From Comamonas terrigena NBRC 13299 (GTDB lineage: Bacteria > Pseudomonadota > Gammaproteobacteria > Burkholderiales > Burkholderiaceae_C), in contig NZ_AP019749.1 in assembly GCF_006740045.1 (NCBI RefSeq), positions 62,001-126,000 of the forward strand: 64,000 nucleotides of DNA. The letters run 5' to 3'. Made by a program: the position numbers and the translations under genes. Numbering within the stretch: the first letter of the stretch is position 1; every line of letters starts with the position of its first letter. The notes below the pieces were generated by a model. That model ran no database searches. It had not been told where the DNA came from and worked only from the letters and a program-made list of their open reading frames with translations. This document shows positions 47,055 to 56,946 of this stretch, piece after piece.

Positions 47055-48251
47055 ATGGCACTCTCTGAACGCCCCCGTCCGCTGGACGGCATCACCGTCG
47101 TCTCGCTGGAACATGCGGTGGCCGCACCGTTCTGCACGCGCCAGCTGGCCGATCTGGGCGCGCGCGTCATCAAGGTGGAACGCCCTGGCAGCGGCGACTT
47201 TGCGCGCGGCTACGACCAGCGCGTGAACGGCCAGTCTTCGCACTTCACCTGGATCAACCGCAGCAAGCAAAGCCTGGCCCTGGACGTCAAGCAGCCCCAG
47301 GCCAAGCAGGCCCTGCTGGCGCTGCTGGCCAGCGCCGATGTGCTGGTGCAGAACCTGGCGCCCGGCGCGGCAGCGCGCATGGGTCTGTCGTACGAGGCGC
47401 TGAAGGCGCACAACCCCCGGCTGATCGTCTGCGACATCAGCGGCTACGGCAGCGACGGCCCCTACCGCGACAAGAAGGCCTACGACCTGCTGATCCAGAG
47501 CGAGGCCGGCTTCCTGTCCGTCACCGGCACACCGGAGACGCCCAGCAAATCCGGCATTTCGGTGGCCGACATTGCGGCGGGCATGTACGCCTACACCAAC
47601 ATCCTCTCGGCCCTGCTGCTGCGCGGCAAGACGGGTGAGGGCAGCCACATCGATGTGTCCATGCTCGAAGCCATGGGCGAGTGGATGGGCTACCCGCTGT
47701 ACTACGCCTACGACGGCGCCACCCCGCCGCCACGCACCGGCGCATCGCACGCCAGCATCTACCCCTACGGCCCGTTCCAGGCCGGGGATGGCGGCACCGT
47801 GATGCTGGGCCTGCAGAACGAGCGCGAATGGAAAGCCTTTTGCGACGCCGTGCTGCTGCGCCCCGAAGTGGCCACCGATGCACGCTTCAACAGCAATGCC
47901 AACCGCAACACCCACCGCGCGGCGCTGCAGGAGCTGATCCTGCAGGAATTCCAGGCGCTCACCGCCGCCCAACTGGTGGAGCGGCTGGAAACGGCGGGGA
48001 TTGCCAACGCCCGCGTCAACGACATGGCCGGCCTGTGGGCCCACCCGCAGCTGGCGGCACGCCAGCGCTGGCGCACCGTGGACACCCCGGCGGGCGAGGT
48101 ACCGGCGCTGCTGCCGCCGGGCGTGAACAGCGCCTTCGACTACCGCATGGACCCGATTCCCGCCGTGGGCCAGCACAACGCCGCCATCCTGGCCGAGCTG
48201 GGCTGGAGCGCGGAGCAGGTGGCCGCGCTGCAGCAGGCACAGACGGCCTGA
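47055..48251 (+). CDS. ict: CaiB/BaiF family CoA-transferase, probable itaconate CoA-transferase
   Basis: Class III CoA-transferase activating a dicarboxylate with succinyl-CoA; 398 residues. Motifs: LEHAVAAPFCTRQLADLGARVIKVER at the N-terminus and AYDLLIQSEAGF, whose Asp is the catalytic residue of this family. The gene is 19 nt after the dehydrogenase and within the seven-gene run. Itaconate is the expected acceptor from synteny; mesaconate or methylsuccinate are alternatives. Confidence 0.83.
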   Translation: MALSERPRPLDGITVVSLEHAVAAPFCTRQLADLGARVIKVERPGSGDFARGYDQRVNGQSSHFTWINRSKQSLALDVKQPQAKQALLALLASADVLVQNLAPGAAARMGLSYEALKAHNPRLIVCDISGYGSDGPYRDKKAYDLLIQSEAGFLSVTGTPETPSKSGISVADIAAGMYAYTNILSALLLRGKTGEGSHIDVSMLEAMGEWMGYPLYYAYDGATPPPRTGASHASIYPYGPFQAGDGGTVMLGLQNEREWKAFCDAVLLRPEVATDARFNSNANRNTHRAALQELILQEFQALTAAQLVERLETAGIANARVNDMAGLWAHPQLAARQRWRTVDTPAGEVPALLPPGVNSAFDYRMDPIPAVGQHNAAILAELGWSAEQVAALQQAQTA

Positions 48252-48321
48252 GCACGACCCCAGCACGCACATCGCACGGGCATGCCAAGCGCCCCAAAGT
48301 ACAGGAGCCCAGGAGACCGCC

Positions 48322-49686
48322 ATGAAAGCAGAAAACCAAGTCGCCATCCACCCGCTGGCCCAGTTCGCCGGCACCTTGCAATGGAGCCAGGTGCCGGCTG
48401 CCGTGCAGCGCAAGGCCGAAGACCTGTGGGTGGACTGGTTCGGCTCTGTGCTGGCAGGGCAGAACGCCCGCCCGGTGCACAGCATTGCGCGCTTCGCGCT
48501 GTCGCAAGGCCCGGCGCAAGGGCCGTGCGAAGTGATCGGCCAGAGCGCCACCACCTCGCCCATGATGGCGGCGCTGGCCAATGCCGCGGCCGCGCACGTG
48601 GCCGAACAGGACGATGTGCACAACGGCTCGGTGTTCCACCCGGCCGCCGTGGTATTCCCGCCGGCCTTGGCGGTGGCGCAGAGCCTGGGCGCCAGCGGTG
48701 CGCAGCTGATGGCCGCCTGCGTGGCCGGCTATGAAGTGGGCATCCGCGTGGGGGAATTCCTGGGCCGCAGCCACTACAAGATCTTCCACACCACGGGCAC
48801 GGCCGGCACGCTGGCGGCCGCTGCCGCGGTGGGCAATCTGCTGGGGCTGACGCCGGCACAGATGCAGCATGCGCTGGGTTCGGCCGGTACCCAGGCGGCC
48901 GGCCTGTGGGAGTTTCTGCGCACCGCGGCCGACAGCAAGCAGCTGCACACCGCGCACGCGGCATCGGCCGGGCTGATGGCGGCCTACCTCGCGCAGGACG
49001 GCTTCACCGGTGCACAGGACATCTTCACCGGCCCGCAAGGGCTGGCCGCGGGCATGAGCACCGATGCCAACCCCGCCCGCCTCACCGATGGCCTGGGCAC
49101 GCGCTGGGCCACGGCGGAGACCAGCTTCAAATGGCATGCCTCCTGCCGCCACACGCACCCGGCGGCCGACGCCCTGCTGCAGGTCATGCAACGTGACGGC
49201 GTGCAGATCGGCGACATCGCCCAGGTCATCTGCCATGTGCACCAGGGGGCCATTGATGTGCTGGGGCCGGTCACCTCGCCTGCCACGGTGCACCAGAGCA
49301 AGTTCTCCATGGGCACCGTGCTGGCCCTGGCCGCGCGCTTTGGTCATGCGGGTTTGACCGAATTCGACGAACAGTATCTGGCCGCTGACACTGTGGCCCT
49401 GCGCAACAAAGTCACGATGGCACTCGACCCCGAAGTCGACGCCGCCTATCCGCAACGCTGGATCGGCAAAGTGACGGTGCAGACCACCGATGGACGCACG
49501 CTGCACGGCCGCGTGGATGAGCCCAAGGGCGACCCGGGCAACACGCTGAGCCGCCAGGAAATCACCGACAAGGCCTTGCGCCTGGCCGCCTACGGCAGTC
49601 AGGTACCTGCTGCGCAGGTGCAGCAGGCGGTGCAGCAGCTGTGGCAGGTCGCGCAGTGGCCCCGCGTGGCGCGGCTGCTGGCCTGA
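48322..49686 (+). CDS. MmgE/PrpD family protein
   Basis: Member of the 2-methylcitrate dehydratase / cis-aconitate decarboxylase superfamily; 454 residues. Landmarks are WVDWFGSVLAGQNARPV, DVHNGSVFHPAAVVFPPALA and SFKWHASCRHTHPAADALL, which carry conserved Asp, His and Lys residues. A member of this family also sits in the P. aeruginosa itaconate cluster, where its job is not settled. It might act on C6 tricarboxylates or on an itaconate derivative. It precedes the Bug protein gene by about 106 nt. Confidence 0.83.
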   Translation: MKAENQVAIHPLAQFAGTLQWSQVPAAVQRKAEDLWVDWFGSVLAGQNARPVHSIARFALSQGPAQGPCEVIGQSATTSPMMAALANAAAAHVAEQDDVHNGSVFHPAAVVFPPALAVAQSLGASGAQLMAACVAGYEVGIRVGEFLGRSHYKIFHTTGTAGTLAAAAAVGNLLGLTPAQMQHALGSAGTQAAGLWEFLRTAADSKQLHTAHAASAGLMAAYLAQDGFTGAQDIFTGPQGLAAGMSTDANPARLTDGLGTRWATAETSFKWHASCRHTHPAADALLQVMQRDGVQIGDIAQVICHVHQGAIDVLGPVTSPATVHQSKFSMGTVLALAARFGHAGLTEFDEQYLAADTVALRNKVTMALDPEVDAAYPQRWIGKVTVQTTDGRTLHGRVDEPKGDPGNTLSRQEITDKALRLAAYGSQVPAAQVQQAVQQLWQVAQWPRVARLLA

Positions 49687-49792
49687 TCGGTACCCAATCT
49701 GGCATGTCTGCGGCGGGGGCTGCGGGCATGCTTTCCCCCGAGGGCAATGGCACCACAGAAATGCCTGCCCTGTGACCCTAAGGAGACACTCC

Positions 49793-50794
49793 ATGACCCG
49801 TTCTTCCACTTCCCGCCGTTGGGCCCTGCGTGCCTGCGCTGCAGGCGCTGTGCTGGCCCTGGGTGCCGGCAGCGCCATGGCCAACAACTGGCCCGACAAG
49901 CCCATCACGCTGGTGGTGCCCTACACCGCCGGCGGCCCCACCGATGTGGTGGCACGCCTGATCGCCGTGCCCATGGGCCAGAGCCTGGGCCAGACCGTGC
50001 TGGTGGAGAACACCGTGGGCGCGGGCGGCACCATCGCCCCGGCCCGCGTGGCCAAGTCCAAGAACGATGGCTACACCATCCTGATCCACCACATGGGCAT
50101 GGCCACTGCGCCGGCGCTGTACAAGAAGCTGCCGTACGACCCGCTGAAGGATTTCGAATACATCGGCCAGGTGCTGGATGTGCCCATGACGCTGCTGTCG
50201 CGCAAGGACTTCCCGGCCAGCAACTTCAAGGAACTGCAGGACTACGTCAAGAAGAACCAGGACAAGGTCTCGCTGGCCAATGCCGGCATCGGCGCCGTGT
50301 CGCAGCTGTGCGGCATGCTGTTCATGCACCAGATGGGCGTGAAGCTGACCACCGTGCCCTACAAGGGTGCCGGTCCCGCCATGAACGACCTGATGGGCGG
50401 CCAGGTGGACCTGCTGTGCGACCAGACCACGCAGACGGTGCCGGTGATCAAGGACGGCAAGCGCGCCAAGGTGTTCGGCGTGACCACGTCCGAGCGCCTG
50501 TCCTCGCTGCCCGAAATCCCGACCTTGAACGAACAGGGCCTGAAGGGCTTTGACGTGAAGGTCTGGCACGGCATGTACGCGCCCAAGGGCACGCCGAAGG
50601 ACGTGGTCGATAAGATCAACAAGGCGCTGAACGTGGCCCTGAAGGACGACAACGTGAAAAAGCGCATTGCCGAACTCAGCTCCGACCTGGTCTCGCCCGA
50701 AAAAGCCACCCCCGAAGGCCTGCGCAAGCACCTGGAAGCCGAAGTCGCCCGCTGGGACAAGGTGATCAAGGCCGCTGGCGTCACCGCCGAATAA
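49793..50794 (+). CDS. Bug/TctC-family periplasmic solute-binding protein
   Basis: Substrate-capturing protein of tripartite tricarboxylate transport; 333 residues from the ATG at 49793 (AAGGAG 8 nt upstream). The signal peptide RWALRACAAGAVLALGAGSAMA is followed by the family start NNWPDKPITLVVPYTAGGPTD, a carboxylate-binding Gly-Gly loop. No TctA/TctB genes accompany it, common for these proteins in Comamonadaceae. Within the cluster it likely binds a dicarboxylate such as itaconate. The in-frame ATG at 49772 gives a less typical signal peptide. Confidence 0.9.
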   Translation: MTRSSTSRRWALRACAAGAVLALGAGSAMANNWPDKPITLVVPYTAGGPTDVVARLIAVPMGQSLGQTVLVENTVGAGGTIAPARVAKSKNDGYTILIHHMGMATAPALYKKLPYDPLKDFEYIGQVLDVPMTLLSRKDFPASNFKELQDYVKKNQDKVSLANAGIGAVSQLCGMLFMHQMGVKLTTVPYKGAGPAMNDLMGGQVDLLCDQTTQTVPVIKDGKRAKVFGVTTSERLSSLPEIPTLNEQGLKGFDVKVWHGMYAPKGTPKDVVDKINKALNVALKDDNVKKRIAELSSDLVSPEKATPEGLRKHLEAEVARWDKVIKAAGVTAE

Positions 50795-50849
50795 TCCCCG
50801 CTGTGGCACGGCCGCCGCCGGTGGCCGTGCCGATAAAACCAAGCCCTGT

Positions 50850-51236
50850 ATGACTGCATTGATCGACCGCCTGGACCATCTGGTCCTGACCACCGCACAT
50901 GAGACCGCCTGCGTGCACTTTTACTGCACCGTGCTGGGCATGGAGCTGCAGACGTTTGGCGAAGGCCGCAAGGCCTTTGTCTGGAACGGGCAGAAGATCA
51001 ATCTGCACCTGCAGGGCAAGGAGTTCGAGCCCAAGGCCCAGCACCCCACTCCGGGGTCACTGGACCTGTGCTTCATTGCGGCCGTGCCGCTGGAACAGGT
51101 CCAGCAGCAGCTGGCCGCACACGGCATCGCCGTGGAATGCGGCCCGGTGCAACGCACCGGCGCACGCGGTCCCATACGCTCGGTGTATGTGCGCGACCCC
51201 GATCTGAACCTGATCGAAATTTCCGAATACCTCTGA
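50850..51236 (+). CDS. VOC (glyoxalase/dioxygenase-fold) family protein
   Basis: Small vicinal-oxygen-chelate protein of 128 residues with two beta-alpha-beta units: LDHLVLTTAHETACVHFYCTVLGM at the start and SVYVRDPDLNLIEISEYL at the end, bearing the His and Glu metal ligands of the fold. It lies between the Bug gene and the lyase. A VOC protein also occurs at this place in the P. aeruginosa itaconate cluster. The reaction is unknown; epimerase or lyase activity is possible. Confidence 0.82.
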   Translation: MTALIDRLDHLVLTTAHETACVHFYCTVLGMELQTFGEGRKAFVWNGQKINLHLQGKEFEPKAQHPTPGSLDLCFIAAVPLEQVQQQLAAHGIAVECGPVQRTGARGPIRSVYVRDPDLNLIEISEYL

Positions 51237-51265
51237 CCGCTTCCGGTCAGCTGGAGATCCCTGCC

Positions 51266-52132
51266 ATGTCCGCACTGGTGCAGCACGCCTGCTCGTTTCT
51301 GTTCGTCCCTGCCAACCGCCCCGAGCGCCTGCCCAAGGCCCTGGCCAGCGGTGCCGACATGGTGATCGCCGACTGGGAGGATGCGGTGGCACCGGCCGAC
51401 AAGGACGGCGCCCGCGCCGCCCTGCTGGCCGCATGCGCCGACCTGTCTGCGGCGCAGCGTGCCCGCCTGCTGGTGCGCATCAATGCCGCAGGCACGGCCT
51501 GGCACGCACCGGATCTGCGTGCGCTGGCGCAGCTGGTCGCGCAGGGCGTGGCCGGTGCCGTGGTGCCCAAGGCCGAGTCGGCCGATACGCTGCAGGGCGT
51601 GGCCACCGCGGCGGGCAGCGCCTGTGCGCTGGTGCCGCTGATCGAGTCGGTGGCCGGGCTGGATGCCGCGGATGCCCTGGCCCGCGCGCCGCAGGTGGCC
51701 CGGCTGGCCTTCGGCCATCTGGATTTTCAGGTGGATGCGGGCATGCAGTGTGCGTCGGACGAAGCCGAGCTGCTGCCGGTGCGCATGGCCCTGGTGCTGG
51801 CCTCGCGCCGGGGCGCACTGGCGCAGCCCATCGACGGGGTGACCGTGGACACGCGTGATGCAGCCACCACCACCGCCGACACCCGGCGTGCCCAGCGCAT
51901 GGGCTTCGGCGCCAAGCTGTGCATCCACCCGGCGCAGGTGGCCGCCGTGCATGCGGTGTTTGCACCCACGCCCGAAGCCGTAGAGCGTGCCCGGCAGGTG
52001 GTGCAGGCCATGGAGGCCGCGCAGGGCGGGGTGTGCGTGCTGGACGGCCGCATGGTCGATGCCCCGGTGCTCCACCTGGCGCGCCAGACCCTGCAGCGCC
52101 ATGCCTGGGCACTGCAACGCAGCCCCCACTGA
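51266..52132 (+). CDS. ccl: CitE-like CoA ester lyase, probable citramalyl-CoA lyase
   Basis: HpcH/HpaI-fold lyase predicted to split citramalyl-CoA into acetyl-CoA and pyruvate. It has 288 residues. Family motifs: FLFVPANRPERLPKAL, ADMVIADWEDAVAP (metal Glu/Asp region), LLVRINAAGTAW and PLIESVAGL. GGAG is 9 nt before the ATG at 51266. Last gene of the cluster; completes activation, hydration and cleavage. The exact substrate is inferred from cluster composition. Confidence 0.84.
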   Translation: MSALVQHACSFLFVPANRPERLPKALASGADMVIADWEDAVAPADKDGARAALLAACADLSAAQRARLLVRINAAGTAWHAPDLRALAQLVAQGVAGAVVPKAESADTLQGVATAAGSACALVPLIESVAGLDAADALARAPQVARLAFGHLDFQVDAGMQCASDEAELLPVRMALVLASRRGALAQPIDGVTVDTRDAATTTADTRRAQRMGFGAKLCIHPAQVAAVHAVFAPTPEAVERARQVVQAMEAAQGGVCVLDGRMVDAPVLHLARQTLQRHAWALQRSPH

Positions 52133-52161
52133 AGCTCGGTGCAGGTGGCCTGTGGCCATGG

Positions 52162-52184
52162 AAAAAGGGCCGCTGACGCGGCCC
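52162..52184 (-). terminator. terminator of the glutamate dehydrogenase gene
   Basis: Stem GGGCCGC (52167-52173) / GCGGCCC (52178-52184), with a five-T run on the minus strand, 26 nt past the gdhA stop. It may also serve the converging lyase gene weakly. Confidence 0.8.
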
Positions 52185-52209
52185 TTGTGGACTGGACGGG
52201 GTCCAGGCT

Positions 52210-53517
<1,308 letters not shown>

Positions 53518-53542
53518 GGTAGGGCCTGGGTGGAGATGGAAT

Positions 53543-53587
53543 GGATGCCGCCCGCTGCGCGAGTGGGCGGCATCCGCCTGCTTTTTT
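53543..53587 (+). terminator. strong hairpin with T run, inside the gdhA leader
   Basis: An 11-bp stem (GGATGCCGCCC, 53543-53553, complement 53565-53575) is followed on the plus strand by a six-T run. No plus-strand gene ends here. In the gdhA transcript it forms a hairpin about 26 nt before the start codon. Confidence 0.55.
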
Positions 53588-53691
53588 CCAGAGTAGGCAC
53601 AGCGGCGGATGCTGTCCAAGGCCAGTTGGTTGCGCTCTCATGCATTTTGCGCATGATCTGGGATCGGTGTCTAACTTTCGGACAAAGTGAT

Positions 53692-53714
53692 TGCAACAGA
53701 AGTCTTCTGTTGCA
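53692..53714. promoter_or_regulatory. perfect 10-bp-arm palindrome between gdhA and the FAH-like gene
   Basis: TGCAACAGAA (53692-53701) is repeated in reverse complement (53705-53714) around GTC. It lies 175 nt before gdhA and 142 nt before the FAH-like gene. A dimeric regulator site is the simplest reading. This gap of 338 bases holds nothing else that I could support apart from the leader hairpin. Confidence 0.6.
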
Positions 53715-53855
53715 GTGTTTCCCGCGCGAAAGCCGTGCGCCAGCGCGGAAAACCCTTGTCGCGGTGCATGCCCTGGCAGCGCCTAGGGTCACCTGGAGGT
53801 GGCGCAAAGCCTGCGGGCCGCACAGGCGGACGCGGAATTTGCCATCATCGGCACC

Positions 53856-54785
53856 ATGCCTGAAAAGAACGATTGCCAGGACGGCTGGTGCGCCAGCGGT
53901 CCTGCCCCCTTTGCCAACACCCCCCCCATCGGCCTGGCCCCCGCGCTGCAGGACCAGCACGACGTGCTGCCGGACTGGAGCAAGCAGGCCCCCGACCTGC
54001 ACGAAGACGCCTATGCCATGGCCGATGCGCTGTGGTGGTCGCGCAAGCTGGGCGCTTCCCAGGCCCTGGGGGCCGATGTCGCACCGCTGCTGCGCGGACC
54101 GGATGATGCCCGCGCCGTGCAGCGCGCACTGGCGCAGACCTATGGCTGGTGGCCTGCCGACCGTGCGCCGCGCTACTGGAAGAGCGGCGGCCCTGGCCGT
54201 GCCCAGCCCCTGGTGCATGTCCCTCTGCCGGAGCCGGGGGTGCTCAGTGGTCTGGCCGAAGCGCCGCCGCCCGGACCGGTGTTCCAGCTGCGCGGCGCCG
54301 AAGCGGAAATTGCGCTGCGCATCGGCAGCGCGGTCTCGGCCGAACAGGCCGCGGCGCTGGACCACGCCGCTGCGCTGGCGCTGGTGGATGCCTGGTGCGT
54401 GGCACTGGAGTGGGTGGACGTGCGCTGGCGCGATGGCCTGAAGGCCCCCGCGCTGGCCCAGCTGGCCGACGGCCAGTGCCACGGAGGCCTGCTGCTGGGC
54501 GACTGGCAGGGCATGGACGTGCTGCAGGGGCGGGACTGGAGTGCGCAGACCTGCGCCGTCACGCTCAACGGCGGCGCGCCGCAGGTCTTTACCGGCACGC
54601 ACAGCCTGGGCGATCCGGCCTGGCTGCTGCGCGACTGGCTGCAGCATGTGGCGCAGGCCTACGGCAGTGTGCCGGCCGGGACGGTGGTCACCACCGGCAC
54701 CTGGTGCGGCTGCATGCAACTGCAGGCCGGTGACCGTTTCCATGCCGAATTTGCCGGCCTGGGCGCATTGGCCTGGCAGTTCTGA
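53856..54785 (+). CDS. fumarylacetoacetate hydrolase/2-keto-4-pentenoate hydratase family protein
   Basis: Predicted FAH-fold hydratase or hydrolase of 309 residues. The N-terminal third includes DAYAMADALWWSR; the catalytic part shows AEAEIALRIG (metal-binding acidic residues), ALEWVDVRW, and the C-terminal GTVVTTGTWCG motif of the family. It starts at ATG 53856, with a shorter N-terminus than the open frame to 53799. It is divergent from gdhA and convergent with a Bug protein gene. Substrate unknown; no meta-cleavage pathway genes are near. Confidence 0.72.
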   Translation: MPEKNDCQDGWCASGPAPFANTPPIGLAPALQDQHDVLPDWSKQAPDLHEDAYAMADALWWSRKLGASQALGADVAPLLRGPDDARAVQRALAQTYGWWPADRAPRYWKSGGPGRAQPLVHVPLPEPGVLSGLAEAPPPGPVFQLRGAEAEIALRIGSAVSAEQAAALDHAAALALVDAWCVALEWVDVRWRDGLKAPALAQLADGQCHGGLLLGDWQGMDVLQGRDWSAQTCAVTLNGGAPQVFTGTHSLGDPAWLLRDWLQHVAQAYGSVPAGTVVTTGTWCGCMQLQAGDRFHAEFAGLGALAWQF

Positions 54786-54827
54786 CGCAGGCCTGCCGCC
54801 GCGCAGGCGGCAAGCCCTGCCGGGGCG

Positions 54828-55802
54828 TTACAGCGTGATGCGGGCCTTGCGGATGATGTCCGCATTGGCGCGGCTTTCCTGCTGCAGCAGGTTGCCAAAT
54901 TCCGCCGGGCTCATCTGCAGGCCCACGTTGTCGGTGCTGCGCAGTGCTTCCTGGATGGCGGGCGTGGCCAGCTGGGCCTGGACCACGCTGCTCAGGCGCA
55001 GCACCACGTCGCTGGCGGTGCGCGCCGGCGCCACAAAGCCGAACAGCGAGGTGATGTTGGCCGCCGCCAGGCCTTTTTCTGCCAGCGTGGGTACCTGGGG
55101 CTGGTTGGGTGCGCGCTGCGGGCCGGTCGTGGCCAGCACGCGCAGCTTGCCCTGGGTGATCAGGCCGTTGATGGTGCCATAGGGGTTGCCGGTCATGATC
55201 TCGAAATGCCCGCCCACGGCGTCGTTCACCGTCTGGCCCACGCCCTTGTAGGGCACATGCACAAACTGCGCACCTGTCTGGTGCTGGATCTGCTCCAGCA
55301 TGATGTGGCCCACCGAGCCCACACCGGAGGTGGCAAAGCGGATGGTGCCGGGCTGGGCCTTGGCCTGGGCGATCAGGTCTTCCCAGCTCTTGCCCTGGAA
55401 GGCCGGCGTGGCCAGCACATAGACCGGCGAATACATCATCGGTGCCACGGCCACCACGTCCTTGGCGGGGTCGTAGGGCAGCTTCATCAGGTGGGGCGAC
55501 AGCGTCAGCGGGCTGATGGCGGTCAGGGCCAGCGTATACCCATCGGGCGCGGCCTTCAGCACCTCGGCCATGCCCACGGTGCCGCCGGCACCGCCCTTGT
55601 TTTCCACCACCATGGGCTGGCCCAGGGCCTGGGCCATCTGGTCGATCAGCCGGCGGCCCACGCTGTCGGTGACGCCGCCGGCGGCATAGGGAATCACCAC
55701 CCGGATCGGCCGGGCGGGCCAGGGGCTCTGGGCCCAGACGGGCAGGGCGGCCGCGGTGCAGAGAGCGGTGCTGCGGGACAGAAACAGGCGGCGGTCGATC
55801 AT
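54828..55802 (-). CDS. Bug/TctC-family periplasmic solute-binding protein
   Basis: 324-residue periplasmic binding protein, unrelated to the one at 49.8 kb beyond the family fold. It has the signal peptide MIDRRLFLSRSTALCTAAALPVWA and the family block WPARPIRVVIPYAAGGVTD, with QPMVVENKGGAGGTVG further on. The ATG at 55802 gives a normal signal peptide. It is an orphan with no membrane transport genes beside it, as often in this lineage. The gene is the last before the PPK2 gene in the same direction; the ligand is unknown. Confidence 0.9.
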   Translation of the reverse strand: MIDRRLFLSRSTALCTAAALPVWAQSPWPARPIRVVIPYAAGGVTDSVGRRLIDQMAQALGQPMVVENKGGAGGTVGMAEVLKAAPDGYTLALTAISPLTLSPHLMKLPYDPAKDVVAVAPMMYSPVYVLATPAFQGKSWEDLIAQAKAQPGTIRFATSGVGSVGHIMLEQIQHQTGAQFVHVPYKGVGQTVNDAVGGHFEIMTGNPYGTINGLITQGKLRVLATTGPQRAPNQPQVPTLAEKGLAAANITSLFGFVAPARTASDVVLRLSSVVQAQLATPAIQEALRSTDNVGLQMSPAEFGNLLQQESRANADIIRKARITL

Positions 55803-55905
55803 CGGTAGGGCTCCAGTACGGGAACGGTGTGGCAAGGCATCCATGCTCGGTGCCGCGGCGCAGCTCGTCCATAGACGCTGTCCCTAGGCCCAGGGGGACA
55901 CGCAC

Positions 55906-56808
55906 TCAGACCACGGTGATTTTTTCCAGTGCCGGGTCCCCGGGCGGGTAGCGCAGATCCAGGTTGTGCAGCAGCTCGCGCAGCAGCGTGGCCACCATCA
56001 GGTTGCGGTGGGTCTTGGAATCGGCCGGCACGATGGTCCACGGCGCCCAAGGCGTGTGCGTGGCGGCCAGCAGGTGGGCATAGGCCTGCTGGTAGTCGTG
56101 CCACTGGGCGCGCACCTGCAGGTCGTTCTGGTCGAACTTCCAGTGCTTGGCCGGGTCGTCCAGACGCTCCTGCAGGCGCAGGCGCTGCTCGTCCTGGCTG
56201 ATGTGCAGCATGAACTTGACGACGAGGGTGCCGGTCTCGCTGAGCATGCGTTCGAAGTCGTTGATCTGCGCGTAGCGCTGCTGTTGCTGCTCGGGCGTGA
56301 GCCAGCCGTTGACCACGGGCACCAGCACGTCTTCATACTGGCTGCGGTTGAAGACCACCACCTCGCCCGCGCCCGGCATCTGCTGGTGGATGCGCCACAG
56401 ATAGTCGTGGGCTTTCTCGGTTTCGGTGGGTGCTTTCCAGCCCACGGTACGCACGCCCAGTGGCGACATCTGGCCGAACACGCCGCGCAAGGTGCCGTCC
56501 TTGCCGGCCGCATCCATGCCCTGCAGGATCACCAGCAGCTTGTAGCGCCGGTCGGCGTAGAAGATGTTCTGCAGCCCGTCCAGCTCCCCGGCCAGCTCCA
56601 GCACCCTGGCCTTGTCCTGCGACTTGCCTTTGCCGGTGGCAAACGGTTTTCCGGCCGGATCGAAGTGCGACAGGTCCACAAAGCGCCCGGTGCTGCCGGC
56701 CTGCGGGGTGCCCGGCTGGCAGCTTTGCCAGCGCTTGCGCAGCGCCGCATCGCGGCTGGTGAACGGGGAGGCGGGTGTGGAAGGGGGCGCGGCTTTCTTG
56801 GTGGCCAT
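55906..56808 (-). CDS. ppk2: polyphosphate kinase 2 family protein
   Basis: Nucleotide phosphorylation from polyphosphate (or the reverse); 300 residues, single domain. Walker A is LQGMDAAGKDGT (about residues 95-106), with VVVFNRSQYEDVLVPVV as the Walker B region and the lid RLQERLDDPAKHWKF. The residue set fits class I/III PPK2, where lid-residue details decide the substrate (ADP or AMP); that is not settled here. Probably monocistronic. Confidence 0.88.
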   Translation of the reverse strand: MATKKAAPPSTPASPFTSRDAALRKRWQSCQPGTPQAGSTGRFVDLSHFDPAGKPFATGKGKSQDKARVLELAGELDGLQNIFYADRRYKLLVILQGMDAAGKDGTLRGVFGQMSPLGVRTVGWKAPTETEKAHDYLWRIHQQMPGAGEVVVFNRSQYEDVLVPVVNGWLTPEQQQQRYAQINDFERMLSETGTLVVKFMLHISQDEQRLRLQERLDDPAKHWKFDQNDLQVRAQWHDYQQAYAHLLAATHTPWAPWTIVPADSKTHRNLMVATLLRELLHNLDLRYPPGDPALEKITVV

Positions 56809-56946
56809 GGCAGGCGGCTCCTGGTGCAGAGGGAAATGCTGGCAAAACCGTAGCTGCTTGTGCCATCCACAAGCACTGCTGCAACTGTTGTGCCATAAAT
56901 CCGCGGGCTGCGCCAGCAGGCATCTGCAGTGCTCAGTGTCCGGTGC

